The translations under genes were made by a program, and so were the position numbers. 22,414 nucleotides of DNA from Actinomycetes bacterium (GTDB taxonomy: Bacteria > Actinomycetota > Actinomycetes > Actinomycetales > Cellulomonadaceae): assembly GCA_023432565.1 (NCBI GenBank), contig JAEYUL010000164.1, forward strand, positions 1-22,414, in the 5' to 3' direction. The notes below the pieces were generated by a model. The model was not told where the DNA came from and made no database searches. It worked only from the letters and a program-made list of their open reading frames with translations. Position 1 is the first letter of the stretch, and the number at the start of each line of letters is the position of its first letter. Shown here in pieces: positions 15,679-22,414 of the stretch.

Positions 15679-15697
15679 GGAGGTGTGCGTGCGTACG

Positions 15698-17488
15698 TCA
15701 GGACTCGGGCGCCGCCTCGGGAGCCGGCTTGGCCTCCTTGGGCTTGGCGTCCACGCCCGCCTCGCGACGCTGAGCGGCCGTGATCGGCGCGGGCGCCTGC
15801 GTGAGCGGGTCGAAGCCGCCGCCGGACTTCGGGAAGGCGATGACCTCACGAATCGACTCCGAGCCGGTCAGCAGGGCCACGATGCGGTCCCAGCCGAACG
15901 CGATGCCGCCGTGCGGCGGCGCACCGAACTGGAACGCGTCGAGCAGGAAGCCGAACTTCTCCTGCGCCTCCTGCGGGCCGATGCCCATGACCTCGAACAC
16001 CCGCTGCTGGACGTCCCGGCGGTGGATACGGATCGAGCCGCCACCGATCTCGTTGCCGTTGCAGACGATGTCGTACGCGTACGCGAGCGCCTCTCCCGGG
16101 CTCTCCTCGAACCGGTCGATCCACTCCGGGGTCGGCGACGTGAAGGCGTGGTGCACCGCGGTCCAGGCTCCCTCGCCCACGGCGACGTCGTCGTCCTCGC
16201 CCGTCGGCTTGAACAGCGGCGCGTCCACGACCCAGACGAACGACCAGTCGCCCTCGTCGATCAGACCACCGCGACGACCGATCTCGAGCCGCGCGGCACC
16301 CAGCAAGGCACGGGCCTCGGACTGCTTGCCGGCGGCGAAGAAGATCGCGTCGCCCGGCTGCGCGCCCGTCGCGGCAGCGAGACCCGCACGCTCGTCGTCG
16401 GTGATGTTCTTGGCGACGGGGCCGGCGAGCTCGCCGTCCTCCCCGACCGTCACGTAGGCCAGGCCCTTGGCGCCACGCTGCTTGGCCCACTCCTGCCACG
16501 CGTCGAAGCCGCGCCGCGGCGTGCTCGCGCCACCCGGCTGCACGACCGCGCCGACGTACGGCGCCTGGAACACGCGGAACGGCGTGCTCGCGAAGTAGGC
16601 CGTGAGGTCGACGAGCTCGAGGCCGAACCGCAGGTCGGGCTTGTCCGTGCCGTACCGTGCCATGGCCTCGGCGAACGTCATGCGGCGGATCGGGGTCGGG
16701 ATCTCGACGTCGATCAGGCGCCACAGCGCGACGAGAACCTCCTCCGCGATGGCGATCACGTCGTCCTGCTCGACGAAGCTCATCTCGATGTCGAGCTGGG
16801 TGAACTCGGGCTGACGGTCGGCCCGGAAGTCCTCGTCCCGGTAGCAGCGCGCGATCTGGTAGTACCGCTCGAGGCCGGCCACCATCAGCAGCTGCTTGAA
16901 CAGCTGCGGGGACTGCGGCAGCGCGTACCAGCTGCCGGGCGACAGGCGCGCGGGGACCAGGAAGTCGCGCGCACCCTCGGGCGTCGAGCGCGTCAGCGTG
17001 GGCGTCTCGACCTCGACGAAGTCGTGGGCGTCGAGCACCGCACGTGCAGCCTGGCTGACCTTGGAGCGCAGCTTGATCGCGCGAGCGGGCGCCGGGCGAC
17101 GCAGGTCGAGGTAGCGGTACTTGAGGCGCGCTTCCTCGCCGACCTGCTCGTCGAGCGACGAGGACACCTGGAAGGGCAGCGGCGCGGACTCGTTGAGGAC
17201 GACGACGTCGGTCGCGACGACCTCGATCTCGCCCGTCGCGAGGTTCGGGTTCTCGTTCCCCTCGGGCCGGCGTCCGACCTCGCCCGTCACCTGCAGCACG
17301 TACTCCGAACGCAGGCCGTGCGCGACCGCCTCGTCCCGGATGACGACCTGTGCGATGCCCGACGCGTCACGCAGGTCCACGAACGCGACGCCGCCGTGAT
17401 CACGCCGCCGGTCCACCCAGCCCGTGAGGGTGACGGTGGTGCCGATGTGCTCGGCCCGCAGCGAGCCGGCGGTGTGGGTGCGCAGCAC
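15698..17488 (-). CDS. aspS: Aspartyl-tRNA synthetase, predicted non-discriminating (Asp/Asn tRNA)
   Basis: 596 residues, GTG at 17488 with AAGGA upstream. It is a class II synthetase: N-terminal OB-fold anticodon domain (1-110), catalytic domain with CYRDEDFRADRQPEFTQLD (motif 2), the bacterial GAD insertion, and GIAFGWDRIVALLTG (motif 3); the tail is Lys/Glu/Ala-rich. His31 in RRRDHGG and Gly77 in PEGNEN occupy the positions that distinguish non-discriminating bacterial AspRS (His/Gly) from discriminating ones such as E. coli (Leu/Lys). The enzyme is thus predicted to charge both tRNA-Asp and tRNA-Asn, with Asp-tRNA-Asn amidated by GatCAB. This is inferred from residues, not shown. It has a good -10, TATGAT, 47 bp upstream. 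Confidence 0.97.
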   Translation of the reverse strand: MLRTHTAGSLRAEHIGTTVTLTGWVDRRRDHGGVAFVDLRDASGIAQVVIRDEAVAHGLRSEYVLQVTGEVGRRPEGNENPNLATGEIEVVATDVVVLNESAPLPFQVSSSLDEQVGEEARLKYRYLDLRRPAPARAIKLRSKVSQAARAVLDAHDFVEVETPTLTRSTPEGARDFLVPARLSPGSWYALPQSPQLFKQLLMVAGLERYYQIARCYRDEDFRADRQPEFTQLDIEMSFVEQDDVIAIAEEVLVALWRLIDVEIPTPIRRMTFAEAMARYGTDKPDLRFGLELVDLTAYFASTPFRVFQAPYVGAVVQPGGASTPRRGFDAWQEWAKQRGAKGLAYVTVGEDGELAGPVAKNITDDERAGLAAATGAQPGDAIFFAAGKQSEARALLGAARLEIGRRGGLIDEGDWSFVWVVDAPLFKPTGEDDDVAVGEGAWTAVHHAFTSPTPEWIDRFEESPGEALAYAYDIVCNGNEIGGGSIRIHRRDVQQRVFEVMGIGPQEAQEKFGFLLDAFQFGAPPHGGIAFGWDRIVALLTGSESIREVIAFPKSGGGFDPLTQAPAPITAAQRREAGVDAKPKEAKPAPEAAPES

Positions 17489-17535
17489 GGAAGGTCCTTC
17501 AGGTCGGGGATCACGCCCGGACGGGCGCCGTGACG

Positions 17536-17541
17536 ATCATA
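17536..17541 (-). promoter_or_regulatory. Candidate -10 of aspS
   Basis: TATGAT on the minus strand is a near-consensus -10 in otherwise GC-rich DNA. It would give a leader of about 40 nt with the AAGGA ribosome site. The -35 is not recognisable. Confidence 0.55.
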
Positions 17542-17547
17542 GTTGCG

Positions 17548-17570
17548 CGAGGTCGGCCCGCCCGACCGCG
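17548..17570 (-). terminator. Hairpin between the radical SAM gene and aspS
   Basis: GGTCGG (17551-17556), 5-nt loop, CCGACC (17562-17567), extended by two further pairs past one mismatch. It is downstream of the radical SAM stop and just upstream of the aspS -10, so it could end that transcript or overlap the aspS -35 zone. Confidence 0.4.
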
Positions 17571-17650
17571 TCGGCCGGACGGGCCGTCGAGACGCCCGCC
17601 TGCCCCTGCGGAGTCGGCGCCGGGGGCCCAGCACCTCCCGGCCGCGCCGG

Positions 17651-18682
17651 TCAGAACAGGCTCGGCTGGACCTCGGTGAGCACGTCGTGCGCGTCGGCCG
17701 CCCGCCGTCCCCAGCGCAGCCCCGCGCGGTCCACCGTCGAGCGGTCCAGGCCGTGGCGAGCGAGCAGCGGCGCGACGCGCGACGTGAGCCACGCACGGTA
17801 CTCGGCGTGGGCGTACGACCCCCTGCCGTAGACCCGACGGTAGCCGGCGACCAGGTCCGGCCGCTCCCGCGCGAGCCAGGCCATGAACCACTCCCGCGCG
17901 CCGGGACGCAGGTGCAGCGGGAGCACGGTGGCGCGCTGCGCACCGGCGTCGGCGAGGGCCGCCAAGAGCCGGTCCAGGTGGTCGGTGGAGTCCGTGAGCC
18001 ACGGCAGGACGGGAGCGACCATGACGTGCACCGGCAGACCCGCCTCGCAGATCGCGCGCACCAGGTCGAGCCTGGCACGCGCCGTGGGCGTACCAGGTTC
18101 GAGGCTCTGCTGCAGGTCGTCGTCGAGCACGGCGATCGAGACCGCCAGCGAGACCGGCACCTGGCGGGCCGCGTCCTCGAGCAGCGGCAGGTCGCGACGC
18201 AGGAGGGTGCCCTTGGTGAGGATGGACAGCGGCGTCCCGGACTCGGCCAGCGCGCTGATCACCCCTGGCATCAGGCGGTAGCGCCCCTCGGCGCGCTGGT
18301 AGGGATCGGTGTTGGTGCCGAGGGCGACGTGCTCACGGCCCCACGTCGACCGTGAGACCTCGCGCCGCAGCACGTCGGCGACGTTCGTCTTGACGACGAT
18401 CTGCGTGTCGAAGTCACGCCCCGCGTCCAGCTCGAGGTAGCGGTGCGTGCCGCGCGCGAAGCAGTACACGCACCGGTGCAGGCAACCCCGCATCGGGTTC
18501 ACCGTCCAGCGGAACGGCACCTGCGAGGCGTCCGGGACCCGCGAGAGCGCGGAGCGGGCCCGGACCTCGTGGAACGTGACGCCCGCGAAGTCCGGCGTCC
18601 GCACCGTCCTGACGAGGCCGGGCAGCTCCAGCCCCGGAAGCGCGCCCTCGTCCGCCTCGATCTTCTGCCCGTCCCACCGCAC
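17651..18682 (-). CDS. Rv2578c-family radical SAM protein (SplB-like)
   Basis: 343 residues from the GTG at 18682 (VRWDGQKIEADEGALPGL), an opening typical of the Rv2578c family. The radical SAM iron-sulfur motif is CLHRCVYC (Cys67, Cys71, Cys74), within NPMRGCLHRCVYCFARGTH, followed by ALGTNTDPYQRAEGRYRLM and ILTKGTLLRRDL. These match the spore-photoproduct-lyase-like subgroup, so a role in DNA repair is plausible but unproven; this organism need not form spores. It should bind one 4Fe-4S cluster and cleave S-adenosylmethionine. It follows hisS with an 86-bp gap holding its own promoter and a LexA-box-like palindrome, which points to a damage-inducible gene. Confidence 0.9.
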   Translation of the reverse strand: MRWDGQKIEADEGALPGLELPGLVRTVRTPDFAGVTFHEVRARSALSRVPDASQVPFRWTVNPMRGCLHRCVYCFARGTHRYLELDAGRDFDTQIVVKTNVADVLRREVSRSTWGREHVALGTNTDPYQRAEGRYRLMPGVISALAESGTPLSILTKGTLLRRDLPLLEDAARQVPVSLAVSIAVLDDDLQQSLEPGTPTARARLDLVRAICEAGLPVHVMVAPVLPWLTDSTDHLDRLLAALADAGAQRATVLPLHLRPGAREWFMAWLARERPDLVAGYRRVYGRGSYAHAEYRAWLTSRVAPLLARHGLDRSTVDRAGLRWGRRAADAHDVLTEVQPSLF

Positions 18683-18688
18683 GTGCCG

Positions 18689-18717
18689 ATTCGAACACGT
18701 GTACGCACGCCGTGCAA
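18689..18717 (-). promoter_or_regulatory. Leaderless promoter of the radical SAM gene
   Basis: On the minus strand TTGCAC (18712-18717), a 17-bp spacer and TCGAAT (18689-18694) form a good sigma-70-type promoter. Only CGGCAC separates the -10 from the GTG start, so transcription would begin at or next to the start codon; there is no ribosome site. Confidence 0.55.
18691..18706. promoter_or_regulatory. LexA (SOS) box-like site
   Basis: TCGAAC-ACGT-GTACGC compared with the actinobacterial LexA box TCGAAC-N4-GTTCGA: the first half is exact, the second has four of six, giving 10 of 12 with correct spacing. It lies across the spacer and the -10 of the radical SAM promoter, the right place for repression. 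Confidence 0.5.
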
Positions 18718-18768
18718 CCGGTACGCGCTCCGCGCCGCAACCCGGGTGGCGAGGGCGGGCCCGGGGGC

Positions 18769-20139
18769 CTAGCTCGCCGCGACGACCCTCGGGAACAGGT
18801 CCTCAGGCGGCGGCGCCCACGTCGCTGCGTCCGCGGGTTCCTGCGCACCCGAGCGGATGTCCTTGACCTCGTCCGCCGTGCCACCCGCCTCCGCCGGCCC
18901 CGGGAACCACACGAACGGGATCCCCCGGCGGTCGGCGTGCCGGATCTGCTTGCCGAACCTCGCCGCTGACGGCGCGACCTCGACGGGGATGCCACGCGCA
19001 CGCAGTGCGGTCGCGACGGCGTCGGAGCGGTACCGCTCCTCCTCGCTGGACACCGCGACGAGCACGGCCGACGGCACGGCCCTCGTCGCCCGGACGAGCC
19101 CGGCGCCGAGCAGCCGCGACACCAGACGCGAGACACCGATCGACAGGCCGACGCCCGGGTAGCTGGTCGAGCCGTCGGACGCGAGCGTGTCGTAGCGCCC
19201 GCCGGAGCAGATCGAGCCCAGCTGCTCGTGACCGACGAGCACGGTCTCGTAGACCGAGCCCGTGTAGTAGTCGAGCCCTCGCGCGATCTTCAGGTCCGCG
19301 ACGACGACCCCCGGCGCGCGGTCCTGCGCGGCGCGCACCAGCTGCCCCAGCTCGCCCAGCCCTTCGTCGAGGAGCTCGTGAGCCGCACCGACCTCGACCG
19401 CGAGCTCGCGGACACGGTCGACGACGTCCTCGTCGGTCCCGCTGATCGCCGCCAGGCGCAGGCATGCCTGCGCCTGCTCGGGGCTCGCGCCCGCCTCGGC
19501 GACCACGAGCTCGGCCACGGTCTCCGGGCCGATCTTGTCGAGCTTGTCGATGCTGCGCAGCACCGCCTCGACGTCGGTCAGGCCCAGGCCGCGGTAGAAG
19601 CCCTCTGCGACCTTGCGGTTGTTCACCAGGATCCGCACGGGCGGCAGCCCGATCTCCTGCAGGGCGGTCAGCGCCTCGGCCATGACCAGAGGCAGCTCGA
19701 TCTCGTAGTGGTACGGCAGGTCGCCCGCCGCCACGACGTCGATGTCCGCCTGGAGGAACTCACGGAACCGGCCGTCCTGCGGCCGCTCACCGCGCCACAC
19801 CTTCTGGATCTGGTAGCGGCGGAACGGGAAGGCCAGGTGGCCCGCGTTCTCGAGCACGTAACGCGCGAACGGCACCGTGAGGTCGAAGTGCAGCCCGAGC
19901 TGGCCGGTGCGGTCAGGCGTCGCCTGCGCGTCCTCCTGCAGGCGTCGCAGCACATAGACCTCCTTGGAGGTCTCCCCCTTGCGCAGCAGCTGGTCGAGCG
20001 GCTCGACCGCGCGCGTCTCGATGCCCGCGAAGCCGTGCAGCTCGAAGGTGCGGCGCAGCACGTCCAGCACGTGCTGCTCGACGATGCGGCCCTCGGGGAG
20101 CCACTCGGGGAATCCGGACAGTGGTGTCGGTCGCGCCAT
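18769..20139 (-). CDS. hisS: Histidyl-tRNA synthetase, archaeal/eukaryal-like subtype
   Basis: 456 residues from the ATG at 20139; another ATG two codons earlier (20145) is only 3 nt from GGGAAG, so the second ATG, 9 nt away, fits better. The enzyme charges tRNA-His. HisRS marks are motif 2 RRYQIQKVWRGERPQDGRFRE (108-128 in part), the LKIARGLDYYTG loop (282-293), CSGGRYD, and motif 3 GVGLSIGVSRL. In place of the bacterial LRPEGT block it has FDLTVPFARY (85-94), the form found in human, yeast and archaeal HisRS. I know closely similar enzymes from Bifidobacterium, so it is a lineage variant rather than a unique gene. It follows a metallo-hydrolase gene at 67 bp and is probably co-transcribed with it. 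Confidence 0.96.
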   Translation of the reverse strand: MARPTPLSGFPEWLPEGRIVEQHVLDVLRRTFELHGFAGIETRAVEPLDQLLRKGETSKEVYVLRRLQEDAQATPDRTGQLGLHFDLTVPFARYVLENAGHLAFPFRRYQIQKVWRGERPQDGRFREFLQADIDVVAAGDLPYHYEIELPLVMAEALTALQEIGLPPVRILVNNRKVAEGFYRGLGLTDVEAVLRSIDKLDKIGPETVAELVVAEAGASPEQAQACLRLAAISGTDEDVVDRVRELAVEVGAAHELLDEGLGELGQLVRAAQDRAPGVVVADLKIARGLDYYTGSVYETVLVGHEQLGSICSGGRYDTLASDGSTSYPGVGLSIGVSRLVSRLLGAGLVRATRAVPSAVLVAVSSEEERYRSDAVATALRARGIPVEVAPSAARFGKQIRHADRRGIPFVWFPGPAEAGGTADEVKDIRSGAQEPADAATWAPPPEDLFPRVVAAS

Positions 20140-20188
20140 GGCCATGATCTTCCCAGACGACGACGGGGTGCTCGTCGCGGGCGTGCGG

Positions 20189-20204
20189 CGCGGACGCGTC
20201 CGCG
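20189..20204 (-). other. Perfect 16-bp palindrome between the metallo-hydrolase gene and hisS
   Basis: CGCGGACGCGTCCGCG, 2 bp after the metallo-hydrolase stop. As RNA it folds to a 6-bp stem with a CGCG loop. It may be a weak terminator or processing site trimming transcription into hisS, or chance in GC-rich DNA. Confidence 0.35.
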
Positions 20205-20206
20205 TC

Positions 20207-20926
20207 TCAGCCCGCGACCAGGAACGGGTTCGTCGCCAGCTCGTCGGCCAGGACGCTCGTCGGCCCGTGACCTGGGACGACCTGCACGGACGGGTCGAGC
20301 CGCGCGACCACCTCGCGCAACGTGCGGGCCATCACCTGCTGGTCGCCGCCCGGCAGGTCCGTGCGCCCGACCGTTCCCGCGAAGAGCACGTCGCCGGTGA
20401 ACGCGACGTCGCCCACGAGGTACAGGGTCGAGCCCTCCGTGTGCCCGGGGGCGTGGCGCGCCACGACGTCGATCCCGCCGAGCCGCAGGACGACGTCGTC
20501 GTCACGCTCGACCGCGGTGCTGCCACCGGGTGTCCCGAAGGGGCGCAGGTCCGTGGGGGCGACGTACTCGCGCGGGTCCGCACCCACCGCGGCGAGGGAC
20601 TGCGCGAGCGGGCCCGACGGGTCGTGCGCCGCGCCGCCGAGCGGACCCAGCGTGCCGAACGGGTCGGCCAGCCGGTAGGCGTCACGCACGTGCAGGTGCA
20701 CCGGCACACCCAGCCGCTCCGACAGCCCTCCCGCACCCCAGACGTGGTCGGCGTGGCCGTGCGTGAGCACGACCGCCGCGGGGGTCAGGCCACGCTCCTG
20801 CACGAGGGCGACGACCGCGTCGGTCACGAGCGCGCCCGCGTCCACGACGACGCAGGTGCCGTCGTCCGCGACGAGCACGCTCGTGCGCGCTCCGAACACC
20901 GGGGAGATCACCGTCAGCAGGTCCAC
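20207..20926 (-). CDS. Glyoxalase II-like metallo-beta-lactamase-fold hydrolase
   Basis: 239 residues, GTG at 20926. A two-metal hydrolase: THGHADH (His56, His58, Asp60, His61), APGHTEGS (His162), FTGDVLFAGTVGRTDLPGG (Asp179) and VPGHGP (His220) supply all ligands of the glyoxalase II/YcbL group. The substrate is probably a thioester or related ester in the cytoplasm, but is not determinable; actinobacteria use mycothiol rather than glutathione. There is no ribosome site; TAGCCT lies exactly 6 nt before the GTG, suggesting a leaderless message. The gene is divergent from the cyclophilin gene and upstream of hisS, an arrangement common in actinobacteria. Confidence 0.93.
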   Translation of the reverse strand: MDLLTVISPVFGARTSVLVADDGTCVVVDAGALVTDAVVALVQERGLTPAAVVLTHGHADHVWGAGGLSERLGVPVHLHVRDAYRLADPFGTLGPLGGAAHDPSGPLAQSLAAVGADPREYVAPTDLRPFGTPGGSTAVERDDDVVLRLGGIDVVARHAPGHTEGSTLYLVGDVAFTGDVLFAGTVGRTDLPGGDQQVMARTLREVVARLDPSVQVVPGHGPTSVLADELATNPFLVAG

Positions 20927-20932
20927 GTGGGC

Positions 20933-20938
20933 AGGCTA
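20933..20938 (-). promoter_or_regulatory. Candidate leaderless -10 of the metallo-hydrolase-hisS unit
   Basis: TAGCCT on the minus strand, then GCCCAC, then the GTG start. The spacing equals that seen at rarA and the radical SAM gene. No -35 is recognised. Confidence 0.5.
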
Positions 20939-21052
20939 TCGGCGTCCCTCGCGAGGCCCGCAGAACCGGACACGGCGCCTCGCGACGCCATACCGTGACC
21001 GGGTTGTGATCACCGCAGGCCGTGTGCGGATCGCGCACGTCGCTCGCCTGCC

Positions 21053-21058
21053 TAGACT
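21053..21058 (+). promoter_or_regulatory. Candidate -10 of the cyclophilin gene
   Basis: TAGACT fits TANNNT and would give a leader of about 64 nt that includes the GAGGAG ribosome site at 21118-21123. No clear -35. It is the only good -10 on the plus strand in the 202-bp divergent gap (20927-21128). Confidence 0.45.
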
Positions 21059-21128
21059 GTCCGAGGTTCCACTGTGCGACGACGCATCGCGCCCGCACGG
21101 TGCACAGACAGTCACGCGAGGAGTGCGG

Positions 21129-21920
21129 GTGTCCAACAAGCGGGAGCGCGAGTACGAGCGCCGCCGTCAGGAGAAGTGGCGGGCGCGCCAGGCGGAGGCC
21201 GCTCAGCGCCGTCGCCGTCGGGTCGTCGCGGGCTCGGTCGTCGGGGCGTTGGTGGTCCTGATCGGCGTCGTCGCCGTGGTGCTCGCGAGCGGGAAAGACG
21301 CGTCGACCCCCGCCGCCGCTGCCTCGGCGACCGCCGGACCTGAGGCCTCGTCGGTCGCCGAGGAGACACCGGCTGCGCAGCCGACGGGCTCGGCGCAGGC
21401 GCCCGACCCCGCCCTCGCCGAGGGGCGCGACTGGACCGGCGAGATCGACCTCAACGCGGGCACGCTGAAGGTCACTCTCGACGGCGCCGCCGCACCTCAG
21501 GCCGTCGCGAACTTCGTGACGCTCGCCAAGAACGGCTTCTTCGACGACACGACGTGCCATCGCCTGACGACCCAGTTCATCTACGTCCTGCAGTGCGGCG
21601 ACCCCGAGGCGACCGGCATGGGCGGGCCCGGCTACTCGTGGGGCCCGATCGAGAACGCCCCCGCCGACGACGTGTACCCGGCAGGCACCATCGCGATGGC
21701 ACGCCAGAGCGGCAACGGCAGCTCGATGGGCTCGCAGTTCTTCATCGTGTACGACGACAGCAGCATCCCGTCCGACGCGGCGGGTGGTTACACCGTGTTC
21801 GGCCATGTCACGTCCGGTCTGGACGTCGTCAAGGCCATCGCCGACGCGGGCACTGCGGAGGGCTCCTCTGACGGCTCTCCGGTGTCCGACGTCATCATCA
21901 AGGGAGTGAAGATCCAGTGA
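21129..21920 (+). CDS. Membrane-anchored cyclophilin-type peptidyl-prolyl isomerase
   Basis: 263 residues from the GTG at 21129, five bases after GAGGAG; an in-frame GTG two codons earlier is overlapped by that ribosome site. A basic cytoplasmic head (SNKREREYERRRQEKWRAR) precedes one membrane helix (about 32-54), an Ala/Pro/Thr/Glu-rich linker (57-100) and an extracytoplasmic cyclophilin domain (101-263). CHRLTTQ holds catalytic Arg145; VLQCGDP, GPGYSWG, IAMARQSGNGSSMGSQFFI (in part) and YTVFGHV are standard. It probably helps fold exported proteins at the membrane. Cys143 and Cys155 could form a disulfide outside the cell, a pair I recall in actinobacterial relatives. Its stop overlaps the next start as GTGA, so the two are coupled. 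Confidence 0.94.
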   Translation: MSNKREREYERRRQEKWRARQAEAAQRRRRRVVAGSVVGALVVLIGVVAVVLASGKDASTPAAAASATAGPEASSVAEETPAAQPTGSAQAPDPALAEGRDWTGEIDLNAGTLKVTLDGAAAPQAVANFVTLAKNGFFDDTTCHRLTTQFIYVLQCGDPEATGMGGPGYSWGPIENAPADDVYPAGTIAMARQSGNGSSMGSQFFIVYDDSSIPSDAAGGYTVFGHVTSGLDVVKAIADAGTAEGSSDGSPVSDVIIKGVKIQ

Positions 21921-22414
21921 CGCAGACCCCGGACCAGTCGGCCCCGAGCACGGCCGACAGCGCCGCCGAGCAGGTCGAGACGCCGCAGCCGAACGCTCCC
22001 GAAGCCGAGGCGCACGTGGACGAGGCCGCCACCGAGCAGCCCGCCACCGAGCAGCCCGACACCGAGCAGCCCGACACCGAGCAGCCCGACACTGAGGCCG
22101 CCGGCGAGACGACCGTCGCCGACGAGACCGCGACGAGCGACGAGCAGGCCGCCGACGCGACTCCCGCGCCGGCCGAGGACGAGACGTCCGCCGCCGAGGA
22201 GCCGCCCGCAGCGGGCGTGTCGCGTGCCCAGGCCGCCGACGAGCAGGCCGCGGACGAGCAGGCCGCGGACGCGGCGCCCGTGCGGGCCGACGAGACGGAT
22301 GAGAAGCCCGCAGACGCGACGGCGCCCGCCGAGCCGGCCGCGGACAGCGGCGCCGACAGCGAGGGCGCTGCGGCCCCGACGCCGCGAACGACGCCGGCCT
22401 CGGTCAAGCCGAGC
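21917..22414 (+). CDS. Acidic Ala/Glu/Asp/Pro-rich protein, N-terminal part (probable DUF349 protein), cut by window end
   Basis: The frame opens with GTG at 21917 (VTQTPDQSAPSTAD) inside the cyclophilin stop and stays open for 166 codons to the end of the window. All visible sequence is low-complexity, acidic and disordered, with TEQPD repeated in tandem (22031-22090) and DEQAA repeats (22229-22273); the last residues turn to Pro/Thr/Lys (TPASVKPS). No domain is visible yet. In many actinobacteria the gene at this place, after the membrane cyclophilin, encodes a DUF349 protein with such an N-terminal tail, so I suggest that identity from context. An antisense frame across the same bases is Ser/Ala-rich and is a shadow. 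Confidence 0.75.
   Translation, partial: MTQTPDQSAPSTADSAAEQVETPQPNAPEAEAHVDEAATEQPATEQPDTEQPDTEQPDTEAAGETTVADETATSDEQAADATPAPAEDETSAAEEPPAAGVSRAQAADEQAADEQAADAAPVRADETDEKPADATAPAEPAADSGADSEGAAAPTPRTTPASVKPS
22031..22090 (+). repeat. Four 15-bp tandem repeats (TEQPx) in the disordered tail
   Basis: Four in-frame units of ACCGAGCAGCCCGAC, the first ending GCC. They encode TEQPA-TEQPD-TEQPD-TEQPD. A fifth, decayed unit (ACTGAGGCC) follows. Near-identity of units suggests recent slippage, so copy number may vary between strains. Confidence 0.9.
22229..22273 (+). repeat. Three 15-bp tandem repeats (QAADE) in the disordered tail
   Basis: Three in-frame units of CAGGCCGCGGACGAG, with single-base changes in the first and last, encoding QAADE-QAADE-QAADA. 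They are a separate slippage event from the TEQPD block. Confidence 0.85.

Noticed and set aside
15683..17533. 616-codon plus-strand ORF opposite aspS
   Set aside because: Antisense shadow; Arg/Asp/Leu-rich with no recognisable motif, while aspS is complete.
18741..18765. Repeated CCCGGG after hisS as a terminator stem
   Set aside because: Six self-complementary bases around a 13-nt loop in GC-rich DNA, with no extension of the stem; likely chance.
21898..22407. 169-codon minus-strand Ser/Ala/Cys-rich ORF
   Set aside because: Its repeats are the complement of the TEQPD and QAADE repeats in the coupled plus-strand gene, which has a GTGA overlap with the cyclophilin gene.
1..22414. CRISPR arrays, insertion sequences, prophage genes, tRNA genes
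   Set aside because: No regularly spaced repeats with unique spacers, no transposase or integrase motifs, and no cloverleaf with a T-loop GTTCGAAT-type signature in context. The TTCGAA at 18690-18695 belongs to the promoter/LexA-like site.

Overview
The window is very GC-rich chromosomal DNA from an actinobacterium. Codon third positions are almost all G or C, GTG starts are frequent, and several starts look leaderless. The order rpsD - DUF948 - DUF6167 - alaS - ruvX - mltG - aroE, next to rarA, aspS, hisS and a cyclophilin locus, is a housekeeping neighbourhood I associate with Micrococcales. A large secreted CE1-like esterase beside it fits a Cellulomonas-like polysaccharide degrader. The genus is inference; the phylum is secure.

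Layout, left to right. (1) 1-2747, minus: a secreted 901-residue protein with two esterase modules, the first catalytically degenerate, bounded on the left by a terminator-like hairpin and followed by a 339-bp regulatory gap. (2) 3087-9683, minus: aroE, two tandem mltG paralogues, ruvX and alaS. aroE/mltG copy 1 and mltG copy 2/ruvX overlap by GTGA, and ruvX starts one base after the alaS stop. (3) 9780-11319, minus: two small membrane proteins (DUF6167-like and DUF948), a strong 18-bp-stem terminator, then rpsD. (4) 11590-15643: divergent rarA (minus) and an MMPL transporter with a small membrane protein (plus). (5) 15698-20926, minus: aspS, an Rv2578c-type radical SAM gene, hisS and a metallo-beta-lactamase-fold hydrolase. 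(6) 21129-22414, plus: a membrane-anchored cyclophilin overlapping a repeat-rich ORF that runs off the window, probably a DUF349 protein.

The genes serve translation (S4, AlaRS, AspRS, HisRS), peptidoglycan chain-length control (MltG), aromatic amino-acid synthesis (AroE) and DNA maintenance (RuvX, RarA, SplB-like radical SAM). I see no phage, insertion sequence, CRISPR array or tRNA gene. No clearly new multi-gene system is evident. The points most worth a second look are the tandem mltG pair with diverged active-site surroundings, the dead-plus-live esterase fusion, a LexA-box-like site inside a leaderless promoter of the radical SAM gene, the archaeal/eukaryal-type HisRS, the non-discriminating signature of AspRS, and the recurrent -10 element placed exactly 6 nt before start codons.
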